A stretch of DNA of 64,000 nucleotides, taken from positions 62,001 to 126,000 of the forward strand of contig JABCYQ010000002.1 in NCBI GenBank assembly GCA_013290125.1, in the 5' to 3' direction. Positions 51,105 through 59,993 of this stretch are shown here, in pieces. Both the position numbers and the translations under genes were made by a program. This DNA comes from Vulcanimicrobiota bacterium (GTDB lineage: Bacteria; Vulcanimicrobiota; Vulcanimicrobiia; Eremiobacterales; Eremiobacteraceae). Position 1 is the stretch's first letter. Each line of letters starts with the position of its first letter. Under the pieces are notes generated by a model. It was not told the origin of the DNA. It made no database searches and worked only from the letters and a program-made list of their open reading frames with translations.

Positions 51105-51198
51105 AAGGTGTAACAGGTCCGCTGTTATTCCGGTCACACCGAATATATACTGTCCGGGGGGGTTGTCTATAGCCGCCCGGATCGCCAGAGGTAACCCG
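51105..51198 (+). promoter_or_regulatory. Structured 5' leader of the pilin-like operon
   Basis: The leader can form GGTGT/ACACC enclosing AACAG/CTGTT, then TCCGGG/CCCGGA enclosing GGTT/AGCC, then an AGAGG ribosome site before the start codon. The pairs cover much of the leader. I do not see the conserved core of c-di-GMP-I or c-di-GMP-II riboswitches, though pilin genes commonly have them. Confidence 0.4.
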
Positions 51199-51870
51199 AT
51201 GAGACAGCGTGGTATGACGCTCCTAGAAGTCTTGGTAGCGGTGACGCTGCTGACGCTTGTGTTTTTGCTCGTCTCCCAAGACATGATCGCGACGGTCGGC
51301 GCGCAGTCGCAAGCCGGCTCGAGTTCCGTCGCCGTCTCGGAAGCGAACTATCTGCTCTCAACGGTACAGAACGATTCGGCCAATTTCTGGAACTACTCGA
51401 GTTGGACTAATTACGCACCGGCGGCTTCGTGCGGCACGTTCCCGGTGATGAACGGCGCATACGTCAAGCCGCCGCCGAACAGCCCGGACACAAACAACTG
51501 GCAGACGCTTCCATCGGGATGTGGCAATAACAACCTTGCGTTCATGTGGGCGGCCACGCAAAGTCCAACCGACACTAATGCCGCTAGCGTCCAGATTTGG
51601 ATCAAGACCGGAACTGCGAATAACTCGCAAGTGTACGAATTGACCGGCCTAAACGCGAATCAGCCGTCCGGCCTTAACTATGGCACCGCGCCGCCGATTT
51701 CGCCGCTGCCGACCGCGACGCCCACGCCGAAGCCATCGCCGACGCCGACGCCGTCGGGAACGCCGAAGCCGTCGCCGACTCCGACGCCGTCGGGGACGCC
51801 GAAGCCATCGCCGACGCCGACAGTCAAGCCGTCGCCCACCCCGACGCCGTCGCCGACATTCGGAACGTAG
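51199..51870 (+). CDS. Prepilin-like protein with Pro/Thr-rich tail
   Basis: The 223-residue protein starts [18 protein letters not shown], a type IV prepilin leader with Gly before the cleavage site, Met+1 and Glu+5. The hydrophobic helix is followed by a globular domain with three cysteines (SCGTF, GCGNN). The last 40 residues repeat [12 protein letters not shown], probably a flexible linker or O-glycosylated tail, encoded by repeated CCGACGCCGTCGGG DNA. It is first of a set of three pilin-like genes. Confidence 0.88.
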   Translation: MRQRGMTLLEVLVAVTLLTLVFLLVSQDMIATVGAQSQAGSSSVAVSEANYLLSTVQNDSANFWNYSSWTNYAPAASCGTFPVMNGAYVKPPPNSPDTNNWQTLPSGCGNNNLAFMWAATQSPTDTNAASVQIWIKTGTANNSQVYELTGLNANQPSGLNYGTAPPISPLPTATPTPKPSPTPTPSGTPKPSPTPTPSGTPKPSPTPTVKPSPTPTPSPTFGT

Positions 51871-51875
51871 ACGAT

Positions 51876-52652
51876 ATGAAGCAAAGACGGAACTCGCAGT
51901 CCGAGCGCGCCTTCACTCTCATCGAAATGCTCTTCGCGATGACGATCCTCGCGATCGTGCTCGGACTGACGCTGGCCGAATTCACCGCCGCCATCCAGAA
52001 CTTCCGGTTTGAAGATGCGCACCTCGACGCGGAGACGCAAGGCCGCGTCGCGATGGCGCGCATCAACGATGCCATGAAGTTGGCGACGCCGGACATCGAA
52101 GATAACGCTTGTTCGCAACTCAATACGTGCTCGGTCATTCCGGCATCCAACGGCCCCGGTCTTTCAAACTCAGTCGACGGCAATACGGCCGTCTCGTTCT
52201 ACGTCGTGACGAGCAATGCGGGCACGTCCGGCCACCTGAGCAAAACGATGCCGACGAACGGCTCCCACGAACCGATTCCGTCTTATAACGTCGAGACCGT
52301 GTTCTACAATGCGCCGAACTTGCTGCAAGAGTGCACGGAAACAATCGCGCAATACAACGCCGAACCAAATCCATTGACAACGCCGTGTCAAAACTCGACC
52401 ACCGGAACACAGACGATCGTCCACAACGTGGACGGCTCGGCTAACGTTCCGTTCGGCGTCACGCCGCTAGGTTGCCAATCAACGGACACAAGTTGCTCGA
52501 ATGAAGTCTTAGGGCTGCAAATCGACATCTCGATCGTGAACCAGGCCAACCAGGTCCTCGGCAATACTGGATCCTCCACAAGCGGCGGCGTGGCCGAACG
52601 CGCATCTGTATCGAACGAAATCTTCTTCTCGTCTTGGAAGGCGTTTCACTAA
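51876..52652 (+). CDS. Prepilin-like minor pilin
   Basis: The 258-residue protein has a prepilin leader ending SERA/FTLIEMLFAMTILAIVLG, with Ala rather than Gly at -1 and Glu at +5. Later there are several cysteines (NACSQLNTCSV, QECTE, TPCQN, LGCQSTDTSCSN) that could form disulfides. Together with its neighbours it is likely a minor pilin priming assembly. It follows the first pilin gene by 5 bp and overlaps the next by one base. Confidence 0.87.
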   Translation: MKQRRNSQSERAFTLIEMLFAMTILAIVLGLTLAEFTAAIQNFRFEDAHLDAETQGRVAMARINDAMKLATPDIEDNACSQLNTCSVIPASNGPGLSNSVDGNTAVSFYVVTSNAGTSGHLSKTMPTNGSHEPIPSYNVETVFYNAPNLLQECTETIAQYNAEPNPLTTPCQNSTTGTQTIVHNVDGSANVPFGVTPLGCQSTDTSCSNEVLGLQIDISIVNQANQVLGNTGSSTSGGVAERASVSNEIFFSSWKAFH

Positions 52653-54355
52653 TGGACAAGCAGAAAGTCACCCGCAAAGCCGAGCGCGGCGTCGCGCTGA
52701 TCATGGTGGTCATCCTCACGGTGGTGATCGCCATCTTGATCGGCGGCATCACAGACGCGGTGATCTACGAATTCCACAGCGCAGGTGTGAACGGCGTAAG
52801 CAACGTGGCGCTATCAAACGCTTACTCCGGCATTGATGACGTCGTGCTTCAGCTCGGAGAAAATACGTCCGGCAAGAATGTCTCTGTCCCCACGCCGATC
52901 GCCACGTCGGTTCCTGGCGATGGCTGGTTCAACGGCAGCTACACCGCCCAGGTGGACTATCAATTCCCGACCACCGGCAGTCTCAACTACTTCTTGGTCT
53001 CGGCTACCGGCACGGCTGGAGCAGGCTTCCTCGGTGCGAACGGGTCGAACGGTATCACCCGATCACTCTATGCGCTCGTCCGCACAGTGCCGTACTCCGC
53101 GTATGAGATGTACAGCGTCTCCGAGACGAACAACGTCGGCGGCAAAGTCTGGTATGCGAACGGCCAACACTACGACGGCCCCGTGTACTCCGGCGGCCCG
53201 ATGAACATCCTATATGCCGATGGCGACTCGCCGATCTTCGGCTCGACGATCGAGACGGGCCAGAACATCAACTGGGATAACTTCACGACAGGCCAGTTGA
53301 CCGGTCCGCAAGACACGGCAGACTGGAATTCGGTTCTCAACGGCGGGCAGAGCGCTTCGAGCAACATCTCCGTCGGCGTTCCACCCAAACCACTGCCCAC
53401 GTTTAAAGACAACCTCCTCGTCGCAAGCGAAGCGTGGAACGGTACGTCCGCGCCATTTGTGCCGGCGCAGCCGCCGCAGGAGCTGCCGGGACTTTATATC
53501 AACGGCTCGGTGCCTACTAACGGAAGCATGCCGCTCACGACGGGCATCTACATCTCCGGCAACGTGACCGTCTACGCTCAGGGATCGGCTTGTCCGGTCT
53601 CATGCGTCGGCACGGGCAACCAGGAGTTCATCTTCCAGACGCAAGCGGGCAACTATGACGTGACCGTCAACTTCTCCGGCGACACGACCACCGTCACCGG
53701 ACCCGGCGGAACGACCACCTACGCCGGCGTTGCGTCCGGTCAACCCGCGGGCGGATCCGGCGGTAACGGCTCGATATTCGTGGACGGTAACGTAACCGTC
53801 GCGGGCGGCATCGGCGCGGGCTTCACGCCCAACGCCGGCGTGAATGCTACGGTCCACGGGCAATATACTCTTGCGGTTCCGGACTACGGCTCGTCTAGCC
53901 CGCTCAGCTACAGCAACATGATCACACTGAAAAAGTCGGTCCTCTACGACGATAACCCGACGACCGACTCATCATCCACCGACGTGCTTGCGATGTGGGC
54001 GAACAACATCCAGGTCACCGACAACGCCGACGCCACTTTCGAAGTGGACGCGCTGATGCTCACCGGCTACAACGGCGAGTGCACCGGCCCGTGCAACAGC
54101 GGCACCTTCTCCAACTCAACGTGCGGAGTGGGGGCGTGCGGCGGTGGAGCGAATCGCGTTTTGACGATATACGGAAGTCTCGTCGAAAACGTACGTGGTA
54201 AACTTGGCACCCAGGTCTATGGGGCCAACGGCTGCGCGACCGGCTTCTGCCGACACATGGGTTACGACAAGCGGCTCGGTTCCAATCCGCCGCCGTTCAG
54301 TCCGACGACTAACAAATACGAGATAACGGCGATCACGGAGACCCCCGACACCTAA
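52652..54355 (+). CDS. PilX/PulK-like pilus-associated surface protein
   Basis: The 567-residue protein starts with a charged lead and membrane helix (ERGVALIMVVILTVVIAILIGG) typical of PilX-like proteins, followed by a large Gly/Asn/Thr/Ser-rich region with many NGS and TTG-type segments suggestive of a beta-helix or adhesin. Cysteines cluster near 480-530 (GECTGPCN, TCGVGACGGG, GCATGFCRHM), which could form disulfides. ATG 52652 shares the A of the previous stop. It is probably the tip or adhesive part of the pilus system. Confidence 0.82.
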   Translation: MDKQKVTRKAERGVALIMVVILTVVIAILIGGITDAVIYEFHSAGVNGVSNVALSNAYSGIDDVVLQLGENTSGKNVSVPTPIATSVPGDGWFNGSYTAQVDYQFPTTGSLNYFLVSATGTAGAGFLGANGSNGITRSLYALVRTVPYSAYEMYSVSETNNVGGKVWYANGQHYDGPVYSGGPMNILYADGDSPIFGSTIETGQNINWDNFTTGQLTGPQDTADWNSVLNGGQSASSNISVGVPPKPLPTFKDNLLVASEAWNGTSAPFVPAQPPQELPGLYINGSVPTNGSMPLTTGIYISGNVTVYAQGSACPVSCVGTGNQEFIFQTQAGNYDVTVNFSGDTTTVTGPGGTTTYAGVASGQPAGGSGGNGSIFVDGNVTVAGGIGAGFTPNAGVNATVHGQYTLAVPDYGSSSPLSYSNMITLKKSVLYDDNPTTDSSSTDVLAMWANNIQVTDNADATFEVDALMLTGYNGECTGPCNSGTFSNSTCGVGACGGGANRVLTIYGSLVENVRGKLGTQVYGANGCATGFCRHMGYDKRLGSNPPPFSPTTNKYEITAITETPDT

Positions 54356-54379
54356 ACCAGGGCCGCGTCCACCAAAAAA

Positions 54380-54401
54380 GGGGCCGACAAGCGTCGGCCC
54401 C
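54380..54401. terminator. GGGGCCGAC palindrome, bidirectional terminator
   Basis: GGGGCCGAC and GTCGGCCCC pair around AAGC, with six A's before and TTTACTTTA after, so it can end transcription of the pilus operon and of the convergent hemL. Confidence 0.8.
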
Positions 54402-54428
54402 TTTACTTTATTCGCGACCTCGCGGCGC

Positions 54429-54458
54429 TGAAGGGGCCGACGCTAGTCGGCCCCTTCA
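54429..54458. repeat. GAAGGGGCCGAC palindrome overlapping the hemL 3' end
   Basis: TGAAGGGGCCGAC-GCTA-GTCGGCCCCTTCA is a 13-bp-arm palindrome. Its right half encodes the last residues of HemL (AEGAD) and the TAG stop on the minus strand. Confidence 0.8.
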
Positions 54459-55774
54459 GCCAATCCGCATAGAACAAAGCGCATCGCTTCAACCGTCTTA
54501 TCGATGTCCTCATCGCTGTGCGCTGCGGTCACGAACATCACTTCCATCTGCGACGGTGGCAGAAATATCCCGCGCTCCAACATCTCCCAATAATAGCGCG
54601 CGTAGCGTTGAGCATCAGCCCGTTTAGCCACTTCAAACGTGCGATGCGGCGGTCCGTCGCGAAACATGAAGTCCACGATCGATCCAAGCTGTACCACCGG
54701 AAAATTCAAACCGGCCTCTGCTAGCGCGCTGCGCGCCCCCTGCGCTAGCCGATCACCTTTTGCACTCAGCCGGCTATAGAAGAACGGATCGGATTCAATC
54801 GCGTCCAAAAGCGCATGCGCGGCCGCGACGCACACCGGATTGCCGGAGAATGTTCCGCCCTGAAAAACCTGACCGTCCGGTGCGAGCACTGCCATGACCT
54901 CGGCCGTACCGCCGAACGCCGCGATCGGCAGCCCTCCGCCGAGAACCTTGCCGATGCACGTGAGATCCGGAGTGACACCGTAGACATCTTGCGCGCCGCC
55001 GAATCCCAGCCGGAAGCCCGTGATGACCTCATCGAAGATCAAGAGGGCGCCGTGGCGCGTCGCGAGCGAACGGACACCCGGAAGAAACGCGTCGCCCGGC
55101 AGCACAAGTCCCATGTTGCCGACGACAGGCTCGAGGATAACGGCGGCGACACGGTCACCTTCGCGCGCAAACGCTTCAGCTAACGAGTTGAGGTCGTCGT
55201 AAGGCAAGACGAGCACGTCGCCGGCAACGCCCTGCGTGATACCCGAACGCGATTCGGCGCGGGAATTGGACGCGGCGCCCGCCTCGAAGATCATCGCATC
55301 AGAGTGACCGTGATAGTTGCCGGCAAAGCGGATGATCTTGGAACGGCCCGCGAACGCACGCGCGACGCGAACCGCGCTCGCGCACGCTTCAGTTCCCGTG
55401 GAGACGAAACGCACGCGTTCCATCGACGGCATCGCATCCCTGACGCGTTCGGCTAATCTGATCTCCTCGAGGTTCGTTCCGCCGAAGACCGCGCCGTCTT
55501 TGCAGGCGCGCTCGACCGCGGACGTGATCCGTTCATCGGCGTGTCCGAGCAGAACCGGGCCATACGCGCACAAGTAATCGATGTACTCGCGATCGTCCAC
55601 GTCGAAGATGCGGCTGCCGCGCGCGCGCGCGACGACTGGCGGCGCAGCGCCGACCGCCGCACCAGCACGAACGGGCGAAGAGACGCCTCCGGCTATCGAA
55701 CGACGCGCGCGCGCGAAAAGCGGAGATTCGACACCGCCCGGCGTCGACGTCTCGGGAAACGTCGTCTGGTTCAT
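54443..55774 (-). CDS. hemL: Glutamate-1-semialdehyde 2,1-aminomutase
   Basis: HemL makes 5-aminolevulinate, the precursor of haem, from glutamate-1-semialdehyde. The 443-residue PLP enzyme has AYGPVLLGHA, RFVSTGTEA, NYHGHSDAMI, LIFDEVITGFR and the Schiff-base lysine block CIGKVLGGGLP. The C-terminal residues are donated by a palindrome repeat. Its ATG overlaps the stop of the upstream acyl-CoA synthetase by four bases, though they share no pathway. Confidence 0.95.
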   Translation of the reverse strand: MNQTTFPETSTPGGVESPLFARARRSIAGGVSSPVRAGAAVGAAPPVVARARGSRIFDVDDREYIDYLCAYGPVLLGHADERITSAVERACKDGAVFGGTNLEEIRLAERVRDAMPSMERVRFVSTGTEACASAVRVARAFAGRSKIIRFAGNYHGHSDAMIFEAGAASNSRAESRSGITQGVAGDVLVLPYDDLNSLAEAFAREGDRVAAVILEPVVGNMGLVLPGDAFLPGVRSLATRHGALLIFDEVITGFRLGFGGAQDVYGVTPDLTCIGKVLGGGLPIAAFGGTAEVMAVLAPDGQVFQGGTFSGNPVCVAAAHALLDAIESDPFFYSRLSAKGDRLAQGARSALAEAGLNFPVVQLGSIVDFMFRDGPPHRTFEVAKRADAQRYARYYWEMLERGIFLPPSQMEVMFVTAAHSDEDIDKTVEAMRFVLCGLAEGAD

Positions 55775-57435
55775 GCCGTCGCGATGTCGGCGTCTGCTTG
55801 ACGGTTGAAGCGCTCGATCGCCATCGCGCGCAGATCATTCTTCCGAACTTTTCCGCTCCCCGTGAGCGGCAGTTCCTTCAGCAGCATCAGAAGCGATGGG
55901 ATCTTCTCGCGCGCGATCTTGTTCTCGCAGAACGCGACGAGCTCGAGTTCCGTGATCATCGCGCTCCCTGCGGGCACGACTACGGCGCAGACTTCCTCGC
56001 CGTACATCATGCTCGGCACGCCGACGACCGCCACGTCCCCGATTTTTGGATTCGTCCGCAAAAACGCTTCGACTTCGGCCGGATAGATGTTCTCACCGCC
56101 GCGGATGATGACGTCCTTGAGACGGCCGACGATCTTGACGTATCCGTCGGCATCGAGCGAGCCGAGATCGCCTGTGTGCAGCCAGCCCGCTTCGTCGATT
56201 GCCTGCGCCGTCGCGCCCGGGTCTTTGAGATACCCTTTCATCGTGCTGTGTCCGCGCGAGAGCAGAAGGCCGGGCTTGCCGGTGGGCATGTCGTCGCCGG
56301 TTTCGGGATCGACGATGCGGACCTGCATACCCGGCAGCGGCCGCCCGACCGTGTTGCGCCGTTTGTCCGCCGGATCGTCGGTGCGCGTCTGCGTCACCCC
56401 CGGCGACGATTCGGTCAGACCGTATGCGACCGTGAAATCGCGCGCTCCCATCCGTTCGATGACGTCCGACACCAATTGGACCGGACACGGCGCGCCGGCC
56501 ATGATGCCCGTGCGCAAGCTCGTCAGATCGAAATCCGCGAATTGCGGATGTGAAAGCATCGCACCGAACATCGTCGGCGTGCCATAGAGCGCGGTGCAGC
56601 GCTCATTCATGACTGTAGCGAGCACGGTCGCAGGTTCGAATGCCTCGACAGGGACCATGCACGCGCCACGGACGACCGCGCCGATGCTTGCGGCGCTGCA
56701 GCCGAAGCAATGGAAGAACGGGACCGGAATGCAGAGCCGATCGGTATGCGTCATCTTCTGGCAGAGCGTGAGTGCGAATGCGTTCTGCAGCATGCCGCGG
56801 TGCGTCAGCATGACGCCTTTGGGGATTCCCGTCGTTCCGCTCGTGAATTGGACGTTGATGACGTCGAAGTTGTCCAACGCAGCTTCGCGCCGCCGCAGTT
56901 CGCCTTCTTGCGCCTGCGCGGCGAGATCGAAGAGATCGTCGAAGCGAAGCATGCCCGGCAGCCGCTGCTTCCCGATCACGAGCAGACGTTTCAGGCGAGG
57001 ATATCTCTCGAACGTCGCGTGGCCGACGGGCGCATCGTCGAGATCGGGCAGAAGTTCGCGCAGCGTCGCGACAAAATCGATCCCGCGATGGCTAGGCGCC
57101 ATGAACAGCGTCGTGGCTTCGCTGTGGCGGAGCAGACGATCGATCTCGGACGCGGTGCTGGAGGTGCTCACCGTGACGAGGATCGAGCCGATCTTCGCGG
57201 CGGCGTACTGCAACAGCAGCCACTCGGGCACATTCGGCGCCCAGACCGCGATGTGTTCGCCTTTGCGGATGCCAAGCGTCATGAGACCGTTTGCGACGCG
57301 ATCGACGCGCCGGACGAAGTCGCGGTACGTCAAGTGCACGTCGCGATCTGCGTACGACACCGCCGCACGATCCGCATAGCGCTCGGCCTGCCGGTTGAGG
57401 ACTTCGCCGATCGTCATGCGGTTGAAGTCGGTCAT
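55771..57435 (-). CDS. AMP-forming acyl-CoA synthetase
   Basis: The 554-residue enzyme has the AMP-binding motif FTSGTTGIPKGVMLTH (about residue 198), HCFGCSAASIG, YGLTESSPGV and the C-terminal VPSMMYGEEVCAVVVP with the Lys-containing LTGSGKVRKND. It activates a carboxylic acid to acyl-AMP and then acyl-CoA; similarity is to medium/long-chain synthetases (FadD-like). ATG 57435 is the start. The divergent Liv-type transporter beyond a 98-bp gap may import a related acid. Confidence 0.92.
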   Translation of the reverse strand: MTDFNRMTIGEVLNRQAERYADRAAVSYADRDVHLTYRDFVRRVDRVANGLMTLGIRKGEHIAVWAPNVPEWLLLQYAAAKIGSILVTVSTSSTASEIDRLLRHSEATTLFMAPSHRGIDFVATLRELLPDLDDAPVGHATFERYPRLKRLLVIGKQRLPGMLRFDDLFDLAAQAQEGELRRREAALDNFDVINVQFTSGTTGIPKGVMLTHRGMLQNAFALTLCQKMTHTDRLCIPVPFFHCFGCSAASIGAVVRGACMVPVEAFEPATVLATVMNERCTALYGTPTMFGAMLSHPQFADFDLTSLRTGIMAGAPCPVQLVSDVIERMGARDFTVAYGLTESSPGVTQTRTDDPADKRRNTVGRPLPGMQVRIVDPETGDDMPTGKPGLLLSRGHSTMKGYLKDPGATAQAIDEAGWLHTGDLGSLDADGYVKIVGRLKDVIIRGGENIYPAEVEAFLRTNPKIGDVAVVGVPSMMYGEEVCAVVVPAGSAMITELELVAFCENKIAREKIPSLLMLLKELPLTGSGKVRKNDLRAMAIERFNRQADADIATA

Positions 57436-57533
57436 CGTGTTGCGACTTCTACCCCGAAGCGCGAAATGCCGCCTCCGGCGCCCCGCGCGCGCGGGCAGGG
57501 CGCTTCTGCGGTAGAGGCGTAGGAGAGCGAACG

Positions 57534-58418
57534 ATGGATGCCAAGGTCGTTGCCGGCGCGCTGTTCGACGGCAGCGTCATCGCGCTCGTCGCAGCAGCGA
57601 CCACCGTCTGCTTAGATCTTTTCGGCTTTCTCAACCTCATGTTGGTCGGCGCCTTTATTCTAGGCGCCGCTGAAGAATACGCCTTCGCGGCCGCCGCAGC
57701 TCCGCACTGGGAGCGCTTGGCAGCCGGCGCGCTTGCCGCCGCGATCGCCGGATTCTTGTTCGATCGTTTCGCACTGCACCCGCTGCGCAAGCGCGGCACG
57801 ACCGACCTCGCGGTCGCGGCCGGGTTGGCCGCGTTTCTCGTCGTGCTCGGATATCTCGCGATCTTCAGACTCGACGTCTCCGTTTCTCTTCCGCGCTCGG
57901 TGCTCTCGCAGCGGATCGCGAACATCGGCGGCTTTACGTTCTCCGAGCTGCAAGCACTCGCCGTGGCACTGTGCGTCCTCGCGTGCGTCGCGCTGCATAT
58001 CGCCGTTTATCGCACGCGCTTCGGCTTGGGCGTGCGAGCGGCGATCGAAAATCCGGCAGCCGCTCAGTTCATGGGTGTGCGCGCGGATCGCGTGCCGCCG
58101 TCAGCGATGGCCGCGATCTGCGCCGTAGCCGGCATCGGCGGCGCGATCTTCGCGATGCAATCCGGGCTTTTCGCGATCGACATTCCGGCGACTATTCTGA
58201 TCAGCGCGCTCGCCGCGTGCATGCTCGCTCCGACGGGCTCGGTGAGTATAGCGGTCGTGTTCTCCTTCGCACTCGCGCTCGTGGATCGTGCGATCGTCGC
58301 ACGTGATCCGGCACTATCGGCATTCGCAACGCCGACGTTGATGCTAATCGTCATCGCAGCCGGTGTTTTGCTGCGCACTAGATCCGCGCCCGGCGCTCAT
58401 CAGAAAGCGCCGACCTGA
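57534..58418 (+). CDS. Branched-chain amino acid-type ABC permease, LivH-like
   Basis: The 294-residue permease has about eight helices and a LivH-like start. The block VRAAIENPAAAQFMGVRADRV (in pieces) is the conserved LivH segment RAxxxNxxxAxxxGI. It should form half of the transmembrane channel for amino acids, or other acids, together with the next gene. The next start shares one base with its stop (ATGA-type overlap). Confidence 0.87.
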   Translation: MDAKVVAGALFDGSVIALVAAATTVCLDLFGFLNLMLVGAFILGAAEEYAFAAAAAPHWERLAAGALAAAIAGFLFDRFALHPLRKRGTTDLAVAAGLAAFLVVLGYLAIFRLDVSVSLPRSVLSQRIANIGGFTFSELQALAVALCVLACVALHIAVYRTRFGLGVRAAIENPAAAQFMGVRADRVPPSAMAAICAVAGIGGAIFAMQSGLFAIDIPATILISALAACMLAPTGSVSIAVVFSFALALVDRAIVARDPALSAFATPTLMLIVIAAGVLLRTRSAPGAHQKAPT

Positions 58419-59176
58419 TGGCCTTGAGTCTGCTATCCATCGCTCTATCCGCGCTTGTGGGATTGTCCGTCTTCACGCCGCCGTCGGCAAATCGCATCTC
58501 GCTCGCGGGCGTGGGATTCATGATCTTGGGTGGAACGGTCGCGGCGATCGTATCTGGACCGGCGCACGGCGTTGTTCTGGTGCTGCTCGTCGCAGCGGCC
58601 GCCAGCGCCGCCTTTGCGGGGATGGTCATCGACGCCGGACTGAAGAACGCGGATGCAAAGACGTTTGCGATCGCGACGCTCGCGTTCTCGGTTGTCATGG
58701 CGCTTTACGCCAGCGCGCATCGATACGTACCCAGTTCGCACCAGATTGCAGCGCCTAGCCGATATTCGTCGACATGGGAAGCTGGGCTCGTACTTGCGTT
58801 GTGCGTCGCCGTGTGTTATGCGGCGACCGGTAGCCGATTTTCGTTTGCAGCCGGTGCGATGGCTGCCGGGTTGGCCGGCGCGATTGTGTCGACTAGCGCT
58901 GCGCAGCCGCTTGGAACCACGGCGCTCATCGAGCTGCTCGCTTTTGCAGTTTCCATCGCCGTCATCGGTGGGCGCCGCAGTGCGTTTGGTCCGCCGTTCG
59001 GTGCGCTGCTCGCCGCTTTAGCGCTTCCGCTCACCCATATCGCAGGTCTTTGGAGCGTCTACCTGATCGGGCCTTTGATCGTCATCGCACTGATCTGGCT
59101 TCCAGACGGACTGTTTGGGCTTGCGCAGCAGACGTTCGACGGTTACCTGCGGAGGCGTGCAGATGGCGCTGCCTGA
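58418..59176 (+). CDS. Branched-chain amino acid-type ABC permease, short LivM-like
   Basis: The 252-residue permease has about eight helices and is shorter than typical LivM (over 300). Motifs are weak (AFAGMVIDAGLKNADAKTFA in pieces). The partner of LivH by position and overlap. It does not carry the fused ATPase sometimes seen at the C-terminus of LivM. It overlaps the ATPase gene by 14 bp. Confidence 0.8.
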   Translation: MALSLLSIALSALVGLSVFTPPSANRISLAGVGFMILGGTVAAIVSGPAHGVVLVLLVAAAASAAFAGMVIDAGLKNADAKTFAIATLAFSVVMALYASAHRYVPSSHQIAAPSRYSSTWEAGLVLALCVAVCYAATGSRFSFAAGAMAAGLAGAIVSTSAAQPLGTTALIELLAFAVSIAVIGGRRSAFGPPFGALLAALALPLTHIAGLWSVYLIGPLIVIALIWLPDGLFGLAQQTFDGYLRRRADGAA

Positions 59177-59861
59177 TCGTCTCACGCCGGTTTTAGAAGT
59201 CAGCGGACTGCACGCCGGCTATGGCATGCGCGATGTCGTGAGCGGCATCGACTTGCGGCTTTTCGCCGGCACGGTCGTCTCCATCATCGGCGCGGCCGGA
59301 TCCGGGAAATCCGCGATTCTCTTGGCGCTTGCGGGCGCTCTGCGACCTCACAAAGGGTCGATCACGTTCGCAGATCGCACCGTGCGCCGCATACCGGTGT
59401 TCGAATCAGTTCGGCGTGGTATCGTGCTCGTGCCGCAAGGTCGCGCGATTTTCGGTGCGCTGTCGGTGCGCGAGAATCTCGAGATCGGCGCGTGGGTTCG
59501 CCGCGATCGCTGGTCCATCGACTCCGAGGTCGACGCATTCTTGGAGCGGTTTCCAAAGCTCGGCGCGGTGGCCGACCAGCAGGCGTGGAGACTCGACGCC
59601 GGTGATGGCCAGATCCTCGCCATCGCGCGCGCACTGATGAGCAAACCGCAACTGCTCATGCTCGACGAGCCGTCCGCCGAACTCGACCCGGCGGAGATCG
59701 CGCACGTCTTGCGCGTGATCCGGCAAGTGTGCGTCGAGGACATGCCTGTGCTTTTAGCCGAGCGTCCGGCGCCTTTCGCGGTGCAGCTCGCGGATTATGC
59801 TTACCTTTTGGAAGGCGGCAGGATCGTGCGCGAAGGCCCCGCCCGCGACTTCACGTTGTGA
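59163..59861 (+). CDS. LivF-like ABC ATPase with degenerate signature motif
   Basis: The 232-residue ATPase has Walker A IGAAGSGKSAI, Q-loop LVPQGRAIF and Walker B LLMLDEPSAELDP, all in LivF order. The usual signature LSGGExQ is replaced by LDAGDGQ, and the switch region after Walker B reads LLAERPAP with no histidine. ATP hydrolysis through the normal sandwich may be weakened. A LivG partner is absent from the cluster, so this may be a heterodimer half. ATG 59163 is used because upstream codons read through livM. Confidence 0.85.
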   Translation: MALPDRLTPVLEVSGLHAGYGMRDVVSGIDLRLFAGTVVSIIGAAGSGKSAILLALAGALRPHKGSITFADRTVRRIPVFESVRRGIVLVPQGRAIFGALSVRENLEIGAWVRRDRWSIDSEVDAFLERFPKLGAVADQQAWRLDAGDGQILAIARALMSKPQLLMLDEPSAELDPAEIAHVLRVIRQVCVEDMPVLLAERPAPFAVQLADYAYLLEGGRIVREGPARDFTL

Positions 59862-59871
59862 TCCAACATGG

Positions 59872-59962
59872 CTGAAGGGGCCGAACCAGCCTGAAGGGGC
59901 CGACTTTATGTCGGCCCCAGCGAACGCAACCTGGGCGGACATAAAGTCCGCCCCTTCAGATA
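59872..59962. repeat. Cluster of GGGGCCGAC-type palindromes
   Basis: A partial copy (CTGAAGGGGCCGA, 59872-59884) is followed by a complete GGGGCCGAC-TTTAT-GTCGGCCCC (59896-59918) and a variant GGGCGGAC-ATAAA-GTCCGCCC (59933-59953) ending CTTCAG. The variant's base changes (CC to CG in one arm, GG to GC in the other) are compensating. It separates the convergent livF-like and HD-GYP genes. Confidence 0.8.
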
Positions 59963-59993
59963 AGACGTTCAGATAAGTCGTTTAGATAGGACG

